Shown in pieces: positions 36,492 to 46,478 of a DNA stretch of 64,000 nt. Source of the stretch: JACRIM01 sp038042195 (GTDB lineage Bacteria > Planctomycetota > Phycisphaerae > UBA1845 > UTPLA1); NCBI GenBank assembly GCA_038042195.1, contig JBBTET010000013.1:62001-126000 (forward strand), in the 5' to 3' direction. A model generated the notes under the pieces. It ran no database searches and was not told where the DNA came from. It worked only from the letters and a program-made list of their open reading frames with translations. Both the position numbers and the translations under genes were made by a program. How positions within the stretch are numbered: position 1 is the first letter of the stretch; every line of letters starts with the position of its first letter.

Positions 36492-37760
36492 CTACGTCGT
36501 CAGTAGCGCGAGGATGAAGTCGTTGATGTCCGCACCATCGACCATGCCATTGAAATCCATATCGGCACAAGTGCAGCCGCCCGCACCGAGCAGGCAATCG
36601 ACAAACGGAACCACGTCGAGCATGTCCACCGCGAGATCGCGGTTCACATCGCCCCAGCAACTGAAGCGCGGCTCGATCTGGCCCCGAACTTCTCCACCGC
36701 CGAACGCCGCCGTGTGGACGTTGCTGTACGTCTGGCCGTCCATGATGCCGGGTTCATCCGCGGCGACATAGACGAAGTTGCCGTTCTTCGGAGAGCCAAG
36801 GGCATAGGGGAACTTGACACCTGCGGCCAGGCCGCGTGGCGCGAAACCGTGAATGTGTGCGGCCGTCTCCGCCCCGGTCAGCCCGCCGAATCGGAGGAAG
36901 TATCCAAGCCTATTACCAAGCATGTCATGCGAGTGGTGAGCAATGCCAAGTCCGACGGTTGCGTTGGGCGGCACCTCTTGCAAGCCCTGTAGCGACGATA
37001 AACTATTGACCACCTGCCCACGAATCTCGCCGCCACCGAATGCCACGGTATGAATATTCACATAAGTCATGCCTTCCAGAATCGCACCCTCCTGGGCTTC
37101 GAGGTAGGGCCAAACGCCGACCTTTGGGCTTCCGGCCGGCAAGGCGAACACCACGCCCCCCGCCACGCCGTGTGGTGCCATACCGTGGAAGTGAGCGTTA
37201 TTCTCCGCCGCGGTCAGTCCGCCGTAGCTGATGTAGTAGGACAGTGTGTTTGCCGATGGGTCCATCACGAACGCCCCGAAGCCCGTGGCCGGTGAGGCAT
37301 TGGCGGGAACTTCCTGTGAACCTGAAAGGGTGGCGACATGCGTGACAATTTGCCCACGAATCTCGCCAGCGGGATTCACAACGGTGTGAATGTTGACGTA
37401 CATCCGACCGCCAAGAATATCGGCTTCAAATGCGGCTGGATAATTCCAAACTCCGACCTTGGGATTGCCGAGAGGAAGCGCGAAGAGAACCCCTCCGAGT
37501 GCGCCGGGGCCGGCAACGCCGTGAATGTGCGCCCCCGTTTCGGGAGAGCTGAGCGCGCCGAACTCGATGCGAAACGAAATCGTGTCCGCGACAGTGTCGA
37601 TAACGAAAATGCCCGTGCCGCCCGCCGTGGAGGCGTTTGGCGGAACTTCCTGGATCGCCTCGAGGTTTGCCACATAGCCATACACATCCAGCGCGGTTGC
37701 CGCCGATGGCAGGGCCGCAATGGCAGTGATGACGCTCAAAGTCTGAAGAACCTTCCTCAT
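36492..37760 (-). CDS. Secreted CHRD-domain protein with dockerin-like tail
   Basis: 422 residues from the ATG at 37760 with GAGAGGTG upstream. The signal peptide ends SAATALDV. Three CHRD repeats are visible, each opening with a variant of LEAIQEVPPNAS, LSGSQEVPANAS or LQGLQEVPPNAT and each with a GAHIHG, NAHFHG or AAHIHG element. The C-terminal 60 residues (CWGDVNRDLAVDMLDVVPFV, then ADMDFNGMVDGADINDFILA) form a paired EF-hand dockerin-like module seen at the C-termini of many planctomycete secreted proteins. Function unknown; probably calcium-dependent attachment or structural. Confidence 0.85.
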   Translation of the reverse strand: MRKVLQTLSVITAIAALPSAATALDVYGYVANLEAIQEVPPNASTAGGTGIFVIDTVADTISFRIEFGALSSPETGAHIHGVAGPGALGGVLFALPLGNPKVGVWNYPAAFEADILGGRMYVNIHTVVNPAGEIRGQIVTHVATLSGSQEVPANASPATGFGAFVMDPSANTLSYYISYGGLTAAENNAHFHGMAPHGVAGGVVFALPAGSPKVGVWPYLEAQEGAILEGMTYVNIHTVAFGGGEIRGQVVNSLSSLQGLQEVPPNATVGLGIAHHSHDMLGNRLGYFLRFGGLTGAETAAHIHGFAPRGLAAGVKFPYALGSPKNGNFVYVAADEPGIMDGQTYSNVHTAAFGGGEVRGQIEPRFSCWGDVNRDLAVDMLDVVPFVDCLLGAGGCTCADMDFNGMVDGADINDFILALLTT

Positions 37761-37909
37761 CGAAATACACCTCTCTTGGTTTTTGGTGCCACGCCGACGT
37801 TGGGAGAGATGCCGAATTGGCCGCCAGCGCCCGAACACATTAATCCACGGACGATGCCTATGGCACCGCCTGGATATTTGAACATTGTACCAAAGAACCG
37901 CTTATTGAA

Positions 37910-40156
37910 TCAAGGCCCGGCGTGGTGAAGTTCTCGCGCAGCCTCCATGATCGACTCCTCCGATGGCAGCACAAGATTCGCCGCGGGGCCAAGCGGAATA
38001 TAGGTGTCCTCACCCACGACTCGACGCACAAAAATGTGTCTGGATGCACGCTCGGCAATGGCCGTGATGATACCTTCCCCGACGCCGCCCGACCGCCGCC
38101 CTTCATCCACAACTAATACCTTCCCACACGCCTCAGCCTGACGAACGATGTCATCGATGTTCAACGGACTTAACCATCTTAAATCCATGACTCGTATCTG
38201 AATGTGGTCCTGATCCGCAAGTCGCTTCGCCGCGCGCAGCGACATGTGAGCGCCGTTGCCATACGTGATGATGAGCAGGTCCGTCGCCGACTCATGGTAA
38301 ATACGCGGCTGCCCCAACGGCACGGCCACCTCCGGCGGCGGATACGCAAACGCCCACCCGCCGTCGTTCGGCTCGTGCAAATCCTTCGTCATGTACAACG
38401 CGATCGGCTCTAAGAACACGACCACGCGCCCGTCCACCTTCGCCAACGCGACGCACGTTCGCAACATCGCCGCCGCATCATCGCCACGCGACGGACAGGC
38501 AACGATCAGGCCGGGAATATCACGCAGCGCTGCGATGCTGTTGTCGTTGTGAAAGTGCCCGCCGAATCCCTTCTGGTAGGCGAGCGACGCCATCCGCACG
38601 ACCATCGGATTCCGATACTGGTTGTTCGAGAAGAACTGCAACGAGCACGCCTCGCCGCGAATCTGATCACAGGCATTGTGGAAATACGCGAGATACTGAA
38701 TCTCCGGCATCGGCAGCAACCCGACATTCGCAAACCCCTGTGCCAACCCGAGGATCGTCTGCTCATCCAGCAGCGTGTTGAACACCCGTGCCGCCTTGAA
38801 CTTCTTGAACAGCCCGGCCGTGACGTAATATACGCCGCCCTTTTGAGCCACGTCCTCGCCGAAGACGATAATCTCCGGATACTTGGCCATCAGGTCAAAC
38901 ATCGCCGAGTTAATCTGCACCGCCAGGTGCCGCGGCTCCAATCGCTCGGGCAGCTTTCCCTCGCCGCCGAAAACGTCAATCCGCTTCGCCTGATGGTTGG
39001 CGCGTCGGGCTTCCTCATTCACCGCGTCGGGAGAATACGGTGCCAATGGCCTCATCACTTCAGCAGCCGTCGAAAGCCTCGGCCGTGTCACCACGATCTC
39101 CGCCGTCTTCGCCGTTCGCGCCCGAATCTCTTCGTACTTGGCCAGCACCTCTTGCGCCGACATCAACCCCGACTCGATCACCAGTCGCGCCGACGCCAGC
39201 AACGGGTCCTTCGCCTCGGCCGCCGCGATCTCTTCCATCGAGTGATAGGCCGGCTCAAAGTCCGACCCCGCATGGCCCAACATGCGAACCGTCTTGAGAT
39301 GCAGAAACGTCGGCGCTCGGTGCGACCGACAATACGCCACCGCCTCTGTGACGACCTGATGACACTCCACCAGATCAAGCCCGTTGGCGCGAAAGTACTT
39401 GAGCGCGGGCCGATTGGAAAACGACGTCTCCACCCAGTTCGGCGGCGTATGCACCGAGATGCCGATCCCGTTGTCCTCGCAGACAAACAGCACCGGCACC
39501 GGCAATCGTTGGTAGGCCGCCCACTGCGCCGAGTTGAACGCACCTTGCGCCGTGCTGTGATTGCAACTGGCGTCGCCGAAGTTGCACACCGTGATGCTGT
39601 CCTCCGGGATCGGCAGCGCCTTCCCAAGATGCCGCGCCCGCTGGATGCCGATGGCCGTGCCGACGGCCTTGGGCAACTGGCTCGCAATCGTGCTGGTCTG
39701 CGGCAAAATCCAAAGCGGCACCGACCCCCATACCTTGTGCCGACCCCCCGCGATGGGATCCTCCGCGCTCGCCGCCTGTGACAACACGATGTCGCGAATG
39801 ATGTCGATGCCCGGCACCTTGCGCGACCGCTCCACTACGAACGCCCCGCTGCGATAATGCAGAAACGCCGGATCGGTGTGCCGCGTCACCCGCCCCACGA
39901 CTGCGTTCCCCTCATGCCCCGCCGACCCGATGGTGTAAAACGCAGCATCCTTCGCCCGCAGCCATCGAGCAATCAGGTCGAGATGCCGGCACGTCATCTG
40001 CGACTCCAGCAACTCGACGGCATCCCGCCCCGTCAACGTTGCACCGGGAACGACAGACTCACTCGGACCGACCCTCCGCAACGGCGGCTCGGACCAATTT
40101 GTAAGAAGCGCGACAAAGTTGTCGTCGATGACCTGTGCGCGATTAAATGTGCTCAT
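37910..40156 (-). CDS. Thiamine-dependent 2-oxoacid dehydrogenase E1, alpha and beta fused
   Basis: 748 residues, equal to alpha plus beta chains. The alpha part (residues 1-350) holds the thiamine diphosphate motif NFGDASCNHSTAQGAFN followed by VCEDNGIGIS. The beta part starts near residue 405 (SAMFDLMAKYPEIIVFGEDV) and ends with the transketolase C-terminal domain. It probably decarboxylates a branched-chain 2-oxoacid or pyruvate as part of an E1-E2-E3 complex. E2 and E3 are not in the window. Normal length, no broken motif. Confidence 0.9.
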   Translation of the reverse strand: MSTFNRAQVIDDNFVALLTNWSEPPLRRVGPSESVVPGATLTGRDAVELLESQMTCRHLDLIARWLRAKDAAFYTIGSAGHEGNAVVGRVTRHTDPAFLHYRSGAFVVERSRKVPGIDIIRDIVLSQAASAEDPIAGGRHKVWGSVPLWILPQTSTIASQLPKAVGTAIGIQRARHLGKALPIPEDSITVCNFGDASCNHSTAQGAFNSAQWAAYQRLPVPVLFVCEDNGIGISVHTPPNWVETSFSNRPALKYFRANGLDLVECHQVVTEAVAYCRSHRAPTFLHLKTVRMLGHAGSDFEPAYHSMEEIAAAEAKDPLLASARLVIESGLMSAQEVLAKYEEIRARTAKTAEIVVTRPRLSTAAEVMRPLAPYSPDAVNEEARRANHQAKRIDVFGGEGKLPERLEPRHLAVQINSAMFDLMAKYPEIIVFGEDVAQKGGVYYVTAGLFKKFKAARVFNTLLDEQTILGLAQGFANVGLLPMPEIQYLAYFHNACDQIRGEACSLQFFSNNQYRNPMVVRMASLAYQKGFGGHFHNDNSIAALRDIPGLIVACPSRGDDAAAMLRTCVALAKVDGRVVVFLEPIALYMTKDLHEPNDGGWAFAYPPPEVAVPLGQPRIYHESATDLLIITYGNGAHMSLRAAKRLADQDHIQIRVMDLRWLSPLNIDDIVRQAEACGKVLVVDEGRRSGGVGEGIITAIAERASRHIFVRRVVGEDTYIPLGPAANLVLPSEESIMEAARELHHAGP

Positions 40157-40227
40157 AGACCTAGCAAATAATGGGCTTCATGCGAAAAGTCAAAGAGCTA
40201 CGTGGTGCCGTGTACAATCATCACAAC

Positions 40228-41148
40228 ATGGCACACCCCTCAGTAACTCCCGGCACCTCCCCCGGCACAATCCGCCTCTTCCGCTTCGCCGGAATCGACG
40301 TCTTCCTTCATTGGTCGTGGGGACTCGTTGCCATTCTCGAATTGCAAACCCGGAAGGACCATTACCAGTCCCCGCTCTGGAATCTCGCCGAATACCTGAC
40401 GCTCTTCTTGATCGTCCTCCTCCACGAGTTTGGCCACTCGCTGGCCTGCCGCTCCGTCGGCGGACGCGCGGATCGCATACTTCTCTGGCCGCTAGGCGGC
40501 GTGGCCTATGTCGATCCGCCGCGACGGCCAGGTGCCATGCTCTGGAGCATCGCCGCTGGCCCACTGGTGAATGTCTTGCTGGTGCCGGTCACGCTGGGCA
40601 TGTACTTCTTCGCCGACAGGCTACTCCCCGGCGCATCCCGCGATCTGCTCGAATATCTATACATGATTGCATTCATCAACATCGGCCTGCTCGTCTTCAA
40701 CATGCTCCCCATCTACCCGCTCGACGGCGGCCAGGTTCTCCAGTCCATCCTCTGGTTCTTCGTCGGACAAGCCCGCAGCCTGGCCATCGCCGCTACCATC
40801 GGCTTCATCGGCGCGGCCGCCGGATGCGGGCTGGCGTTGTACATAGGTGATTGGTGGCTGGTGATCATCGCCATCTTCGCCGCGTCGCGCTGCCGAGAAG
40901 GAATGCGTCAGTCCAAAAATCTGTCCGCGTTGCTCTCCCAACCTCGCTACGGCGGCATGAAGTGTCCTTCATGCGGGGAGGCACCAGTGATCGGCGCAGT
41001 CATCGCCAGATGCGCCTGCGGCCAACGTTTCGACCCCTTCAGCACCGGCGGCGCGTGCCCATCCTGCCGCTCCACCAGCGGCGTGGTCCCTTGTGCGATG
41101 TGCAACCGAACAAGCGAACTGGGTGCATGGCGAACGCCGATGTTGTGA
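40228..41148 (+). CDS. M50 family intramembrane (site-2) protease with C-terminal zinc ribbons
   Basis: 306 residues from the ATG at 40228; starts at 40171/40180 are possible and none has a clear ribosome binding site. Catalytic zinc site LLHEFGHSLACR (HExxH) is in a transmembrane helix; the third ligand is the Asp of MLPIYPLDGGQVLQ. About six hydrophobic helices. The C-terminal tail has CPSCGEAP, RCACGQRF, CPSCRSTS and PCAMC, two likely zinc ribbons facing the cytoplasm. Site-2 proteases cut membrane-bound regulators such as anti-sigma factors; no substrate is nearby. Confidence 0.85.
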   Translation: MAHPSVTPGTSPGTIRLFRFAGIDVFLHWSWGLVAILELQTRKDHYQSPLWNLAEYLTLFLIVLLHEFGHSLACRSVGGRADRILLWPLGGVAYVDPPRRPGAMLWSIAAGPLVNVLLVPVTLGMYFFADRLLPGASRDLLEYLYMIAFINIGLLVFNMLPIYPLDGGQVLQSILWFFVGQARSLAIAATIGFIGAAAGCGLALYIGDWWLVIIAIFAASRCREGMRQSKNLSALLSQPRYGGMKCPSCGEAPVIGAVIARCACGQRFDPFSTGGACPSCRSTSGVVPCAMCNRTSELGAWRTPML

Positions 41149-41177
41149 GTGCCCTGGGTGGCACTTGTCCGCCGGTG

Positions 41178-41522
41178 TTACATTCCCGGAAGCGTCTCGC
41201 GCACCGTCCCGCAATAGATGCACTTGGCATGTCGTGGCGATAGCGAGCGTTTGCATTTCCTACAGTCGGTGACGCCCTGCATCACCTTGCCATCGAGCTT
41301 CCCATCCGACAGGTCAATGTCCTGAATCCGCTTGAGGAGCTGATCGTCAGTTAACCCGAGTTGGTCCTTCATGAGCGACCACAGCGCCATCGACATCAGC
41401 GCCTGCCGATCCAGCCGCTCCCGAAGGCCGGCCGCATCGATCCGAGCTTCTCGCGCCTGACTCCGCGCTTCGGAATCATGTGTGAATAAGTGGTTGTAAA
41501 AATAGTTAAGGCCTGTGTACAT
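41178..41522 (-). CDS. Hypothetical protein with C-terminal zinc ribbon
   Basis: 114 residues from the ATG at 41522, which has GGAG upstream. The N-terminus is helical (MYTGLNYFYNHLFTHDSEAR); a DDQLLKRIQDIDLSDGKLDG helix leads into CRKCKRSLSPRHAKCIYCG, a single four-cysteine ribbon. It starts 16 bases after recG ends on the same strand and is convergent with the M50 protease gene. No family recognised; ribbon-tailed small proteins are common in planctomycetes. Confidence 0.6.
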   Translation of the reverse strand: MYTGLNYFYNHLFTHDSEARSQAREARIDAAGLRERLDRQALMSMALWSLMKDQLGLTDDQLLKRIQDIDLSDGKLDGKVMQGVTDCRKCKRSLSPRHAKCIYCGTVRETLPGM

Positions 41523-41538
41523 CAGATTGACTCCTGCT

Positions 41539-43665
41539 TCATCCAATTCCCGCCACGTTTAACATCTCCACATGGCGAGATTTCAGCGCCGCTCGAAGTC
41601 CCTCGTGTTGCGGCTGTGTGAGCGATGAATCCATCCGAACGATCTGACCCGCGTCGCGCTGGGCCAGTCGCAGCAAGTCCGCGTCCTCAATCAAATCAGC
41701 CACGCGCAGCTCGGGCAGACCGTGCTGTCGCAGGCCGAGCATCTCGCCCGGCCCGCGAATCCGCAGGTCTTCCTCGGCGACTTTGAACCCGTCCGTCGTC
41801 TTGGCCAGCACCGCGAGCCTTTGATGCTCCGCTGCCACTGGGGTCTCAGTGAGCAGGAAGCAATGACTGCGATGTGCCCCGCGGCCGACGCGCCCGCGCA
41901 ACTGGTGCAACTGTGACAAGCCGAATCGCTCGGCGTGTTCGATCACCATGCACGTCGCGTTTGGCACGTCGATGCCCACTTCGATCACCGTTGTCGCCAC
42001 CAGCACCGCGATGCGCCCCGCCGTGAACTCGGACATGACGCGCGCCCGCTCGTCGCCGTCCAATCGCCCGTGCAGCAAGCCGATGGTCTGTTTGGAAAAG
42101 ACTCGCTGGCCCAGGCGTTTGAACTCCGTCGTCGCCGCCTTGGCCTCCGAGGTGTCTGATTCGTCAATCAACGGATACACGACATAGGCCTGTCGCCCGT
42201 CTTCCAGTTGCTTGCAAACAAACTCCCACGCAGTCTCGTGTCGGCCCGGCCCCATGACCTGCGTCTGGATCGGCGTCCTGCCCGGCGGCAGCTCGTCAAT
42301 CGTCGTCACGTCGAGATCGCCGAACACGGTGAGCGCGAGCGTGCGCGGGATCGGTGTTGCGGTCATGACGAGATAGTGCGGGGCGAGGCCCTTGCCGCGA
42401 ATCGTCGCCCGTTGCCGAACGCCGAAGCGATGTTGTTCGTCGATCACGACCAATCCCAACTGCGCGAAGGCCACGTCGCCTTGCAAGAGCGCGTGTGTGC
42501 CGACGACGATGTCCATCTCACCAGCGGCAATCGCCGTGAGCATTTCCTTCCGCTGCCGCGCGGGCATTCCGCCGACGAGTAGGCCGTGACGGACGCGACT
42601 TCCATCCAGATATGCTGAGATCGCACGCGCGTGTTGCTGCGCGAGCAACTCCGTTGGTGCCATGATGGCCACCTGGTGTTTGTTTGCCACCGCCGTGAGG
42701 GCTGCGTGCAAGGCGACGACCGTCTTGCCGCAGCCCACGTCCCCTTGCAACAACCGATGCATCGGCCGCGTCGTGCCGAGGTCCGCAACGATTTCCGCGA
42801 CGGCCCGATCCTGCCCCGCCGTGAGCTTGAAGGGGAATCGTCTGCGGATTCGCTGGTCAATCAGCACTGTGCAGGGCATCGCCGCCGCCGTGTCCAACGC
42901 CGAGCGATTGCGTCGTGCCAACGTCACGGCGATCTGCATCAAGAGCAACTCGTCGTATGCCAGCCGCTTTCGCGCTGCGGCCAGTTCGCGCTCGTCGGTC
43001 GGTCGGTGGATCGCCAGCAGGGCTTGCCGACGCGGGAGCAATCGCCGCTGCCGCGCGAACTCGGGTGGATACCACTCTCGCACCAGCGACACCATTCGAT
43101 CCAGATTCGACGCGATGAGTCGGGAGATGAAGCGACTCGGAATCTCCATCGACGCTGGGTAGACCGGCTCCAGCCGCGCGGGAAGTTTTTCATTCACCGG
43201 TTGGGCATCGTCGCCGAGCACCTCGAATCGCGGGTTCACCATCTGCGGCAACTGCCCAAACTCCGTCACCTTCCCTGTCGCGCGGAGGTGCATCCCCTGT
43301 TCGACCTTGTCGAGCACATACGACGCGTTAAACCACGTCAGGGAACAGCGGCCCGTGTTGTCGATCAGCGTCGCCGTCACCCGGCTGCCCTGTCGCCCGC
43401 CCTGTGAGCGAATCGCCCCGACGCGTCCGACGATGGTCGCGATCATGCCTTCGTCGAGATTCTCAATCGTGCGAAACTCATGTCGTTCGTGTCGCGCGGG
43501 GAGATAGTCGAGCAGGTTGCCGACCGTCTGGACGCCGAGCTTGGCGAATTGTTCGGCACGGCGCGGACCAACGCCGGGAAGGAACTGAATGCCGTCTTCA
43601 AGCGTGATTGCTCGCGGGCCGGCCGCGCGGGGGGCTGTCGTGTTCCGAGGTGCCGCGCTGCTCAT
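41539..43665 (-). CDS. recG: ATP-dependent DNA helicase RecG
   Basis: 708 residues from the ATG at 43665, which overlaps the stop of the LysM gene (ATGA). RecG unwinds branched DNA and remodels stalled forks. The N-terminal wedge OB fold (TRKEGSRVTAT-like region, residues 60-170) is followed by helicase motifs: Walker A LLQGDVGCGKT, DEQHRFG (DExH), VMTATPIPRTLAL, and the RecG hairpin QLRGRVGRGAHRSHC. Nothing missing. Co-transcribed with a LysM lipoprotein upstream and a zinc-ribbon gene downstream. Confidence 0.96.
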   Translation of the reverse strand: MSSAAPRNTTAPRAAGPRAITLEDGIQFLPGVGPRRAEQFAKLGVQTVGNLLDYLPARHERHEFRTIENLDEGMIATIVGRVGAIRSQGGRQGSRVTATLIDNTGRCSLTWFNASYVLDKVEQGMHLRATGKVTEFGQLPQMVNPRFEVLGDDAQPVNEKLPARLEPVYPASMEIPSRFISRLIASNLDRMVSLVREWYPPEFARQRRLLPRRQALLAIHRPTDERELAAARKRLAYDELLLMQIAVTLARRNRSALDTAAAMPCTVLIDQRIRRRFPFKLTAGQDRAVAEIVADLGTTRPMHRLLQGDVGCGKTVVALHAALTAVANKHQVAIMAPTELLAQQHARAISAYLDGSRVRHGLLVGGMPARQRKEMLTAIAAGEMDIVVGTHALLQGDVAFAQLGLVVIDEQHRFGVRQRATIRGKGLAPHYLVMTATPIPRTLALTVFGDLDVTTIDELPPGRTPIQTQVMGPGRHETAWEFVCKQLEDGRQAYVVYPLIDESDTSEAKAATTEFKRLGQRVFSKQTIGLLHGRLDGDERARVMSEFTAGRIAVLVATTVIEVGIDVPNATCMVIEHAERFGLSQLHQLRGRVGRGAHRSHCFLLTETPVAAEHQRLAVLAKTTDGFKVAEEDLRIRGPGEMLGLRQHGLPELRVADLIEDADLLRLAQRDAGQIVRMDSSLTQPQHEGLRAALKSRHVEMLNVAGIG

Positions 43666-43997
43666 GGGATGATCAGCTTCATGCCGACGGGGATGTCGTT
43701 CGGATCCTTCAGGCGTCGAATGTTCGCCTGCCAGATTTTTCGCCACTTGCCCCGATCGTTGTAGTAATGCTCCGCGAGTTGAAGCAGCGATTCGCCCGGT
43801 TGCACGACGTGAATCCGTCCCGGCAGACTCTCGGCATCGACGAACTCATCCGCAGGCGGGGGATTCTGTACAGGGGATTGCTTTGGCGACGGCGCGGTAG
43901 TGGTCTCCTTCACGGGTTTGTCGGTCTTGCTCTCTTCATTGCAAGACACGAGCAGGCACGTCGCAAGTAAACATAGAAACAACCGCGAAGGGGTCAT
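43662..43997 (-). CDS. LysM domain lipoprotein
   Basis: 111 residues. The signal sequence LFLCLLATCLLVSC has a lipobox (LVSC). A proline- and threonine-rich linker leads to one LysM domain at residues 62-111 (HVVQPGESLLQLAEHYYNDR, then IPVGMKLIIP). LysM binds peptidoglycan or chitin-like polymers, so it should sit between an anchored lipid and the cell wall or S-layer-like matrix. Its stop overlaps recG's start. Confidence 0.85.
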   Translation of the reverse strand: MTPSRLFLCLLATCLLVSCNEESKTDKPVKETTTAPSPKQSPVQNPPPADEFVDAESLPGRIHVVQPGESLLQLAEHYYNDRGKWRKIWQANIRRLKDPNDIPVGMKLIIP

Positions 43998-44171
43998 GGT
44001 GATTCGCTCAATGGCCGCCGATCAATTCCCCCGTGAATACCGGACCCTATTCTCGCATCGTCCCGCGCCATGTCAACGTGCGGCATTGTCTCACCGATGT
44101 AGAGCTGGGCGCATCTGTCTGGTGCCGCGCGCCGACTCATTTGCGTTGTTCCAACGCCCCGGAGACCACTC

Positions 44172-46472
44172 ATGGCCCTGCCGCTCTATGTCGTCACGCT
44201 CATCCTCAGTTCCTCGCTGCTCTTCCTCGTGCAGCCCATGGTCGGCAAGATGATCCTGCCGCTTCTGGGTGGAACGCCGGCCGTGTGGAACACCTGTATG
44301 GTCTTTTTCCAGGCGTGTCTGCTCGCGGGGTATGCGTATGCGCACGGGTCGGCTGCTTGGCTCGGGGCGCGCCGGCAGGCCGTCGCGCATCTCGTGCTGC
44401 TCATGCTCCCGTTGATCGCACTCCCGATCACATTTGGCGCGAGCGTTACTCCGCCGCCGAGCGGCAATCCCACGTTCTGGCTGCTCACGCAACTGATGCT
44501 CTGCGCCGGGCTTCCATTCTTCGTCGTGTCCGCCAGTGCCCCGCTCCTGCAAAAGTGGTTTGCCCAGACCGGGCATCCTTCGGCGAAGGATCCGTACTTT
44601 CTTTATGCCGCGAGCAATGTCGGCAGCCTTGGCGCGCTGCTCGGCTATCCGCTCCTCGTCGAGCCGAACATGGCGCTCGGCGCACAGACCACGACGTGGT
44701 CCATCGGCTATGGGCTGCTCATCATTGCGATAGCTTGCTGCGCCATCGCGCTGTGGCGAGCCAAGAATGATGCGCCGAAACATGAAGCCGCACGAGTCAA
44801 CGAGCCGCGTGCGTCCATCGGATGGCCGCGACGCATGCACTGGATTCTCCTCGCAGCCGTCCCGTCGAGCCTGATGCTCGGTGTCACCACGCACGTCACG
44901 ACCAACGTTGCCGCCGTGCCGTTGCTGTGGGTCGTGCCGTTGGCGATCTATCTGCTCACGTTCATTTTCGTCTTCGCCGCTCGGCCGCCGATCCCGCATG
45001 GGCTGATGGTGCAGGCGTTTCCGTTCGTCGTGGTCGTGCTCGGCCTGCTCTTCTTCGCGCCGCCACAGGAATTGGGCTGGTACGTCATCCCCGTTCACCT
45101 CGTCGCCTTCTTTGTCGCCGCAATGGTGTGCCACGGCGAACTCGCCCGCCGCCGCCCCAGCACGCAACACCTCACCGAGTATTACCTTTGGATGTCCTTT
45201 GGCGGCGTACTCGGCGGACTCTTCAACGCCATCCTCGCTCCGCTCACCTTCAACTCCATCGCCGAGTATCCCATCGCTGTCGTTGCGGCCTGCATGTTGA
45301 TGCCGCGCAAATCAATGCCTCAAGCCTCTAGCCTCAAGCCTCACCTCTCCGTCCTCGACCTCGCCATGCCCCTCGGCGTCGGACTCATCGCCCTTGCCAT
45401 CGTCACCGGCCTCAAGATGTCCGCGATGCCTGTCACGTGGCTCTCGCTGATGGCCGTCTTTTTCATCCCCGCGTTTCTCTCATTCCAATTCAAGGACAGC
45501 CCCATTCGATTCGGACTCGCCATCGGCATTGTCCTACTGGTCACCGCCTCCTACAGCGAATCCGGCAGCGGCGACGTGCTGGCCGTTGAGCGAAACTTCT
45601 TCGGCGTCAAGCGGGTCATGTTTAGCCCCGACCGTACCACGAAACTTCTCGCCCACGGCACCACCAACCACGGCTCACAATCCGTCGACCCCGCGAAGGC
45701 CGACCAGCCGCTCGCATACTTCCATCGCAACGGCCCGCTCGGCGATGTCTTCAACACCATCGCGTCCGAGACTCCGCCGCGCCCGGTCGGCATCATCGGC
45801 CTCGGCGTCGGCTCTATCGCCGCGTACGCCGCGCCGGATCAGCAGTTCACCTATTACGAGATCGACCCGGCCGTTGAAGCGATGGCCCGCAACGAAGCGT
45901 ACTTCACGTTTCTCTCGAAGTGCCCCGGCAAGGTGGACGTCGTCCTCGGCGACGGCCGTCTCACCATCGCCCGCGCCCCAGACAAGCACTTCGGCCTCAT
46001 CATCCTCGATGCGTTCAGTTCCGACGCCATCCCGACGCACCTGCTCTCGCTCGAAGCGATGAATGTCTATCTCTCCAAGCTCAGCGACGACGGCATCCTC
46101 GCGTTTCACATCTCCAACGGCTTCCTGAATCTCGAACCAGTCGTCGCCCGCCTCGCCGAGCGCGCGCACCTGGCCTGCATCAGCCGATCGGATCGTGGAC
46201 TGCGCCGGGACGAACTCGCCGACGGCCAGCTTGCAGCGCATTATGTGGTCATGTCGCGCATGCCCGAGCGGCTCGCTGCGCTGGAGTCGAAGCCGCGCTG
46301 GCATCGCTGCGAGCCGTCGAAGGACGTGCCGGTGTGGACAGACCAATACTGCGACATCCTCGGCGTCCTGCGCCTGCCGCAGCCCGGAACCGAGCCGCCG
46401 CACCTGGCGCAATCGTCGCCGCCGCGCGAACCGATTCATACCGATGAATCAAGCGAATTGAAAGTCAAATGA
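44172..46472 (+). CDS. Membrane-domain / spermidine-synthase-like fusion protein
   Basis: 766 residues. The first 400 or so residues have about 10-11 transmembrane helices (YVVTLILSSSLLFLVQPMVG, then WVVPLAIYLLTFIFVFA). A class I SAM/decarboxylated-SAM-like domain follows (residues 520-720; VGIIGLGVGSIAAYA, ITYYEIDP-like QFTYYEIDPAVEAMARN, VVLGDGRLTIAR, ILDAFSSDAIPTHLL). This spermidine-synthase-like layout is common in planctomycetes and probably does not make spermidine, as the catalytic aspartate context is changed. The role is unknown. The ATG has GGAG upstream. Confidence 0.85.
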   Translation: MALPLYVVTLILSSSLLFLVQPMVGKMILPLLGGTPAVWNTCMVFFQACLLAGYAYAHGSAAWLGARRQAVAHLVLLMLPLIALPITFGASVTPPPSGNPTFWLLTQLMLCAGLPFFVVSASAPLLQKWFAQTGHPSAKDPYFLYAASNVGSLGALLGYPLLVEPNMALGAQTTTWSIGYGLLIIAIACCAIALWRAKNDAPKHEAARVNEPRASIGWPRRMHWILLAAVPSSLMLGVTTHVTTNVAAVPLLWVVPLAIYLLTFIFVFAARPPIPHGLMVQAFPFVVVVLGLLFFAPPQELGWYVIPVHLVAFFVAAMVCHGELARRRPSTQHLTEYYLWMSFGGVLGGLFNAILAPLTFNSIAEYPIAVVAACMLMPRKSMPQASSLKPHLSVLDLAMPLGVGLIALAIVTGLKMSAMPVTWLSLMAVFFIPAFLSFQFKDSPIRFGLAIGIVLLVTASYSESGSGDVLAVERNFFGVKRVMFSPDRTTKLLAHGTTNHGSQSVDPAKADQPLAYFHRNGPLGDVFNTIASETPPRPVGIIGLGVGSIAAYAAPDQQFTYYEIDPAVEAMARNEAYFTFLSKCPGKVDVVLGDGRLTIARAPDKHFGLIILDAFSSDAIPTHLLSLEAMNVYLSKLSDDGILAFHISNGFLNLEPVVARLAERAHLACISRSDRGLRRDELADGQLAAHYVVMSRMPERLAALESKPRWHRCEPSKDVPVWTDQYCDILGVLRLPQPGTEPPHLAQSSPPREPIHTDESSELKVK

Positions 46473-46478
46473 CGGGCG

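Noticed and set aside
38549..39781. 410-codon open frame opposite the E1 fusion gene
   Set aside because: Arginine-rich, no domain; shadow of a certain enzyme gene.
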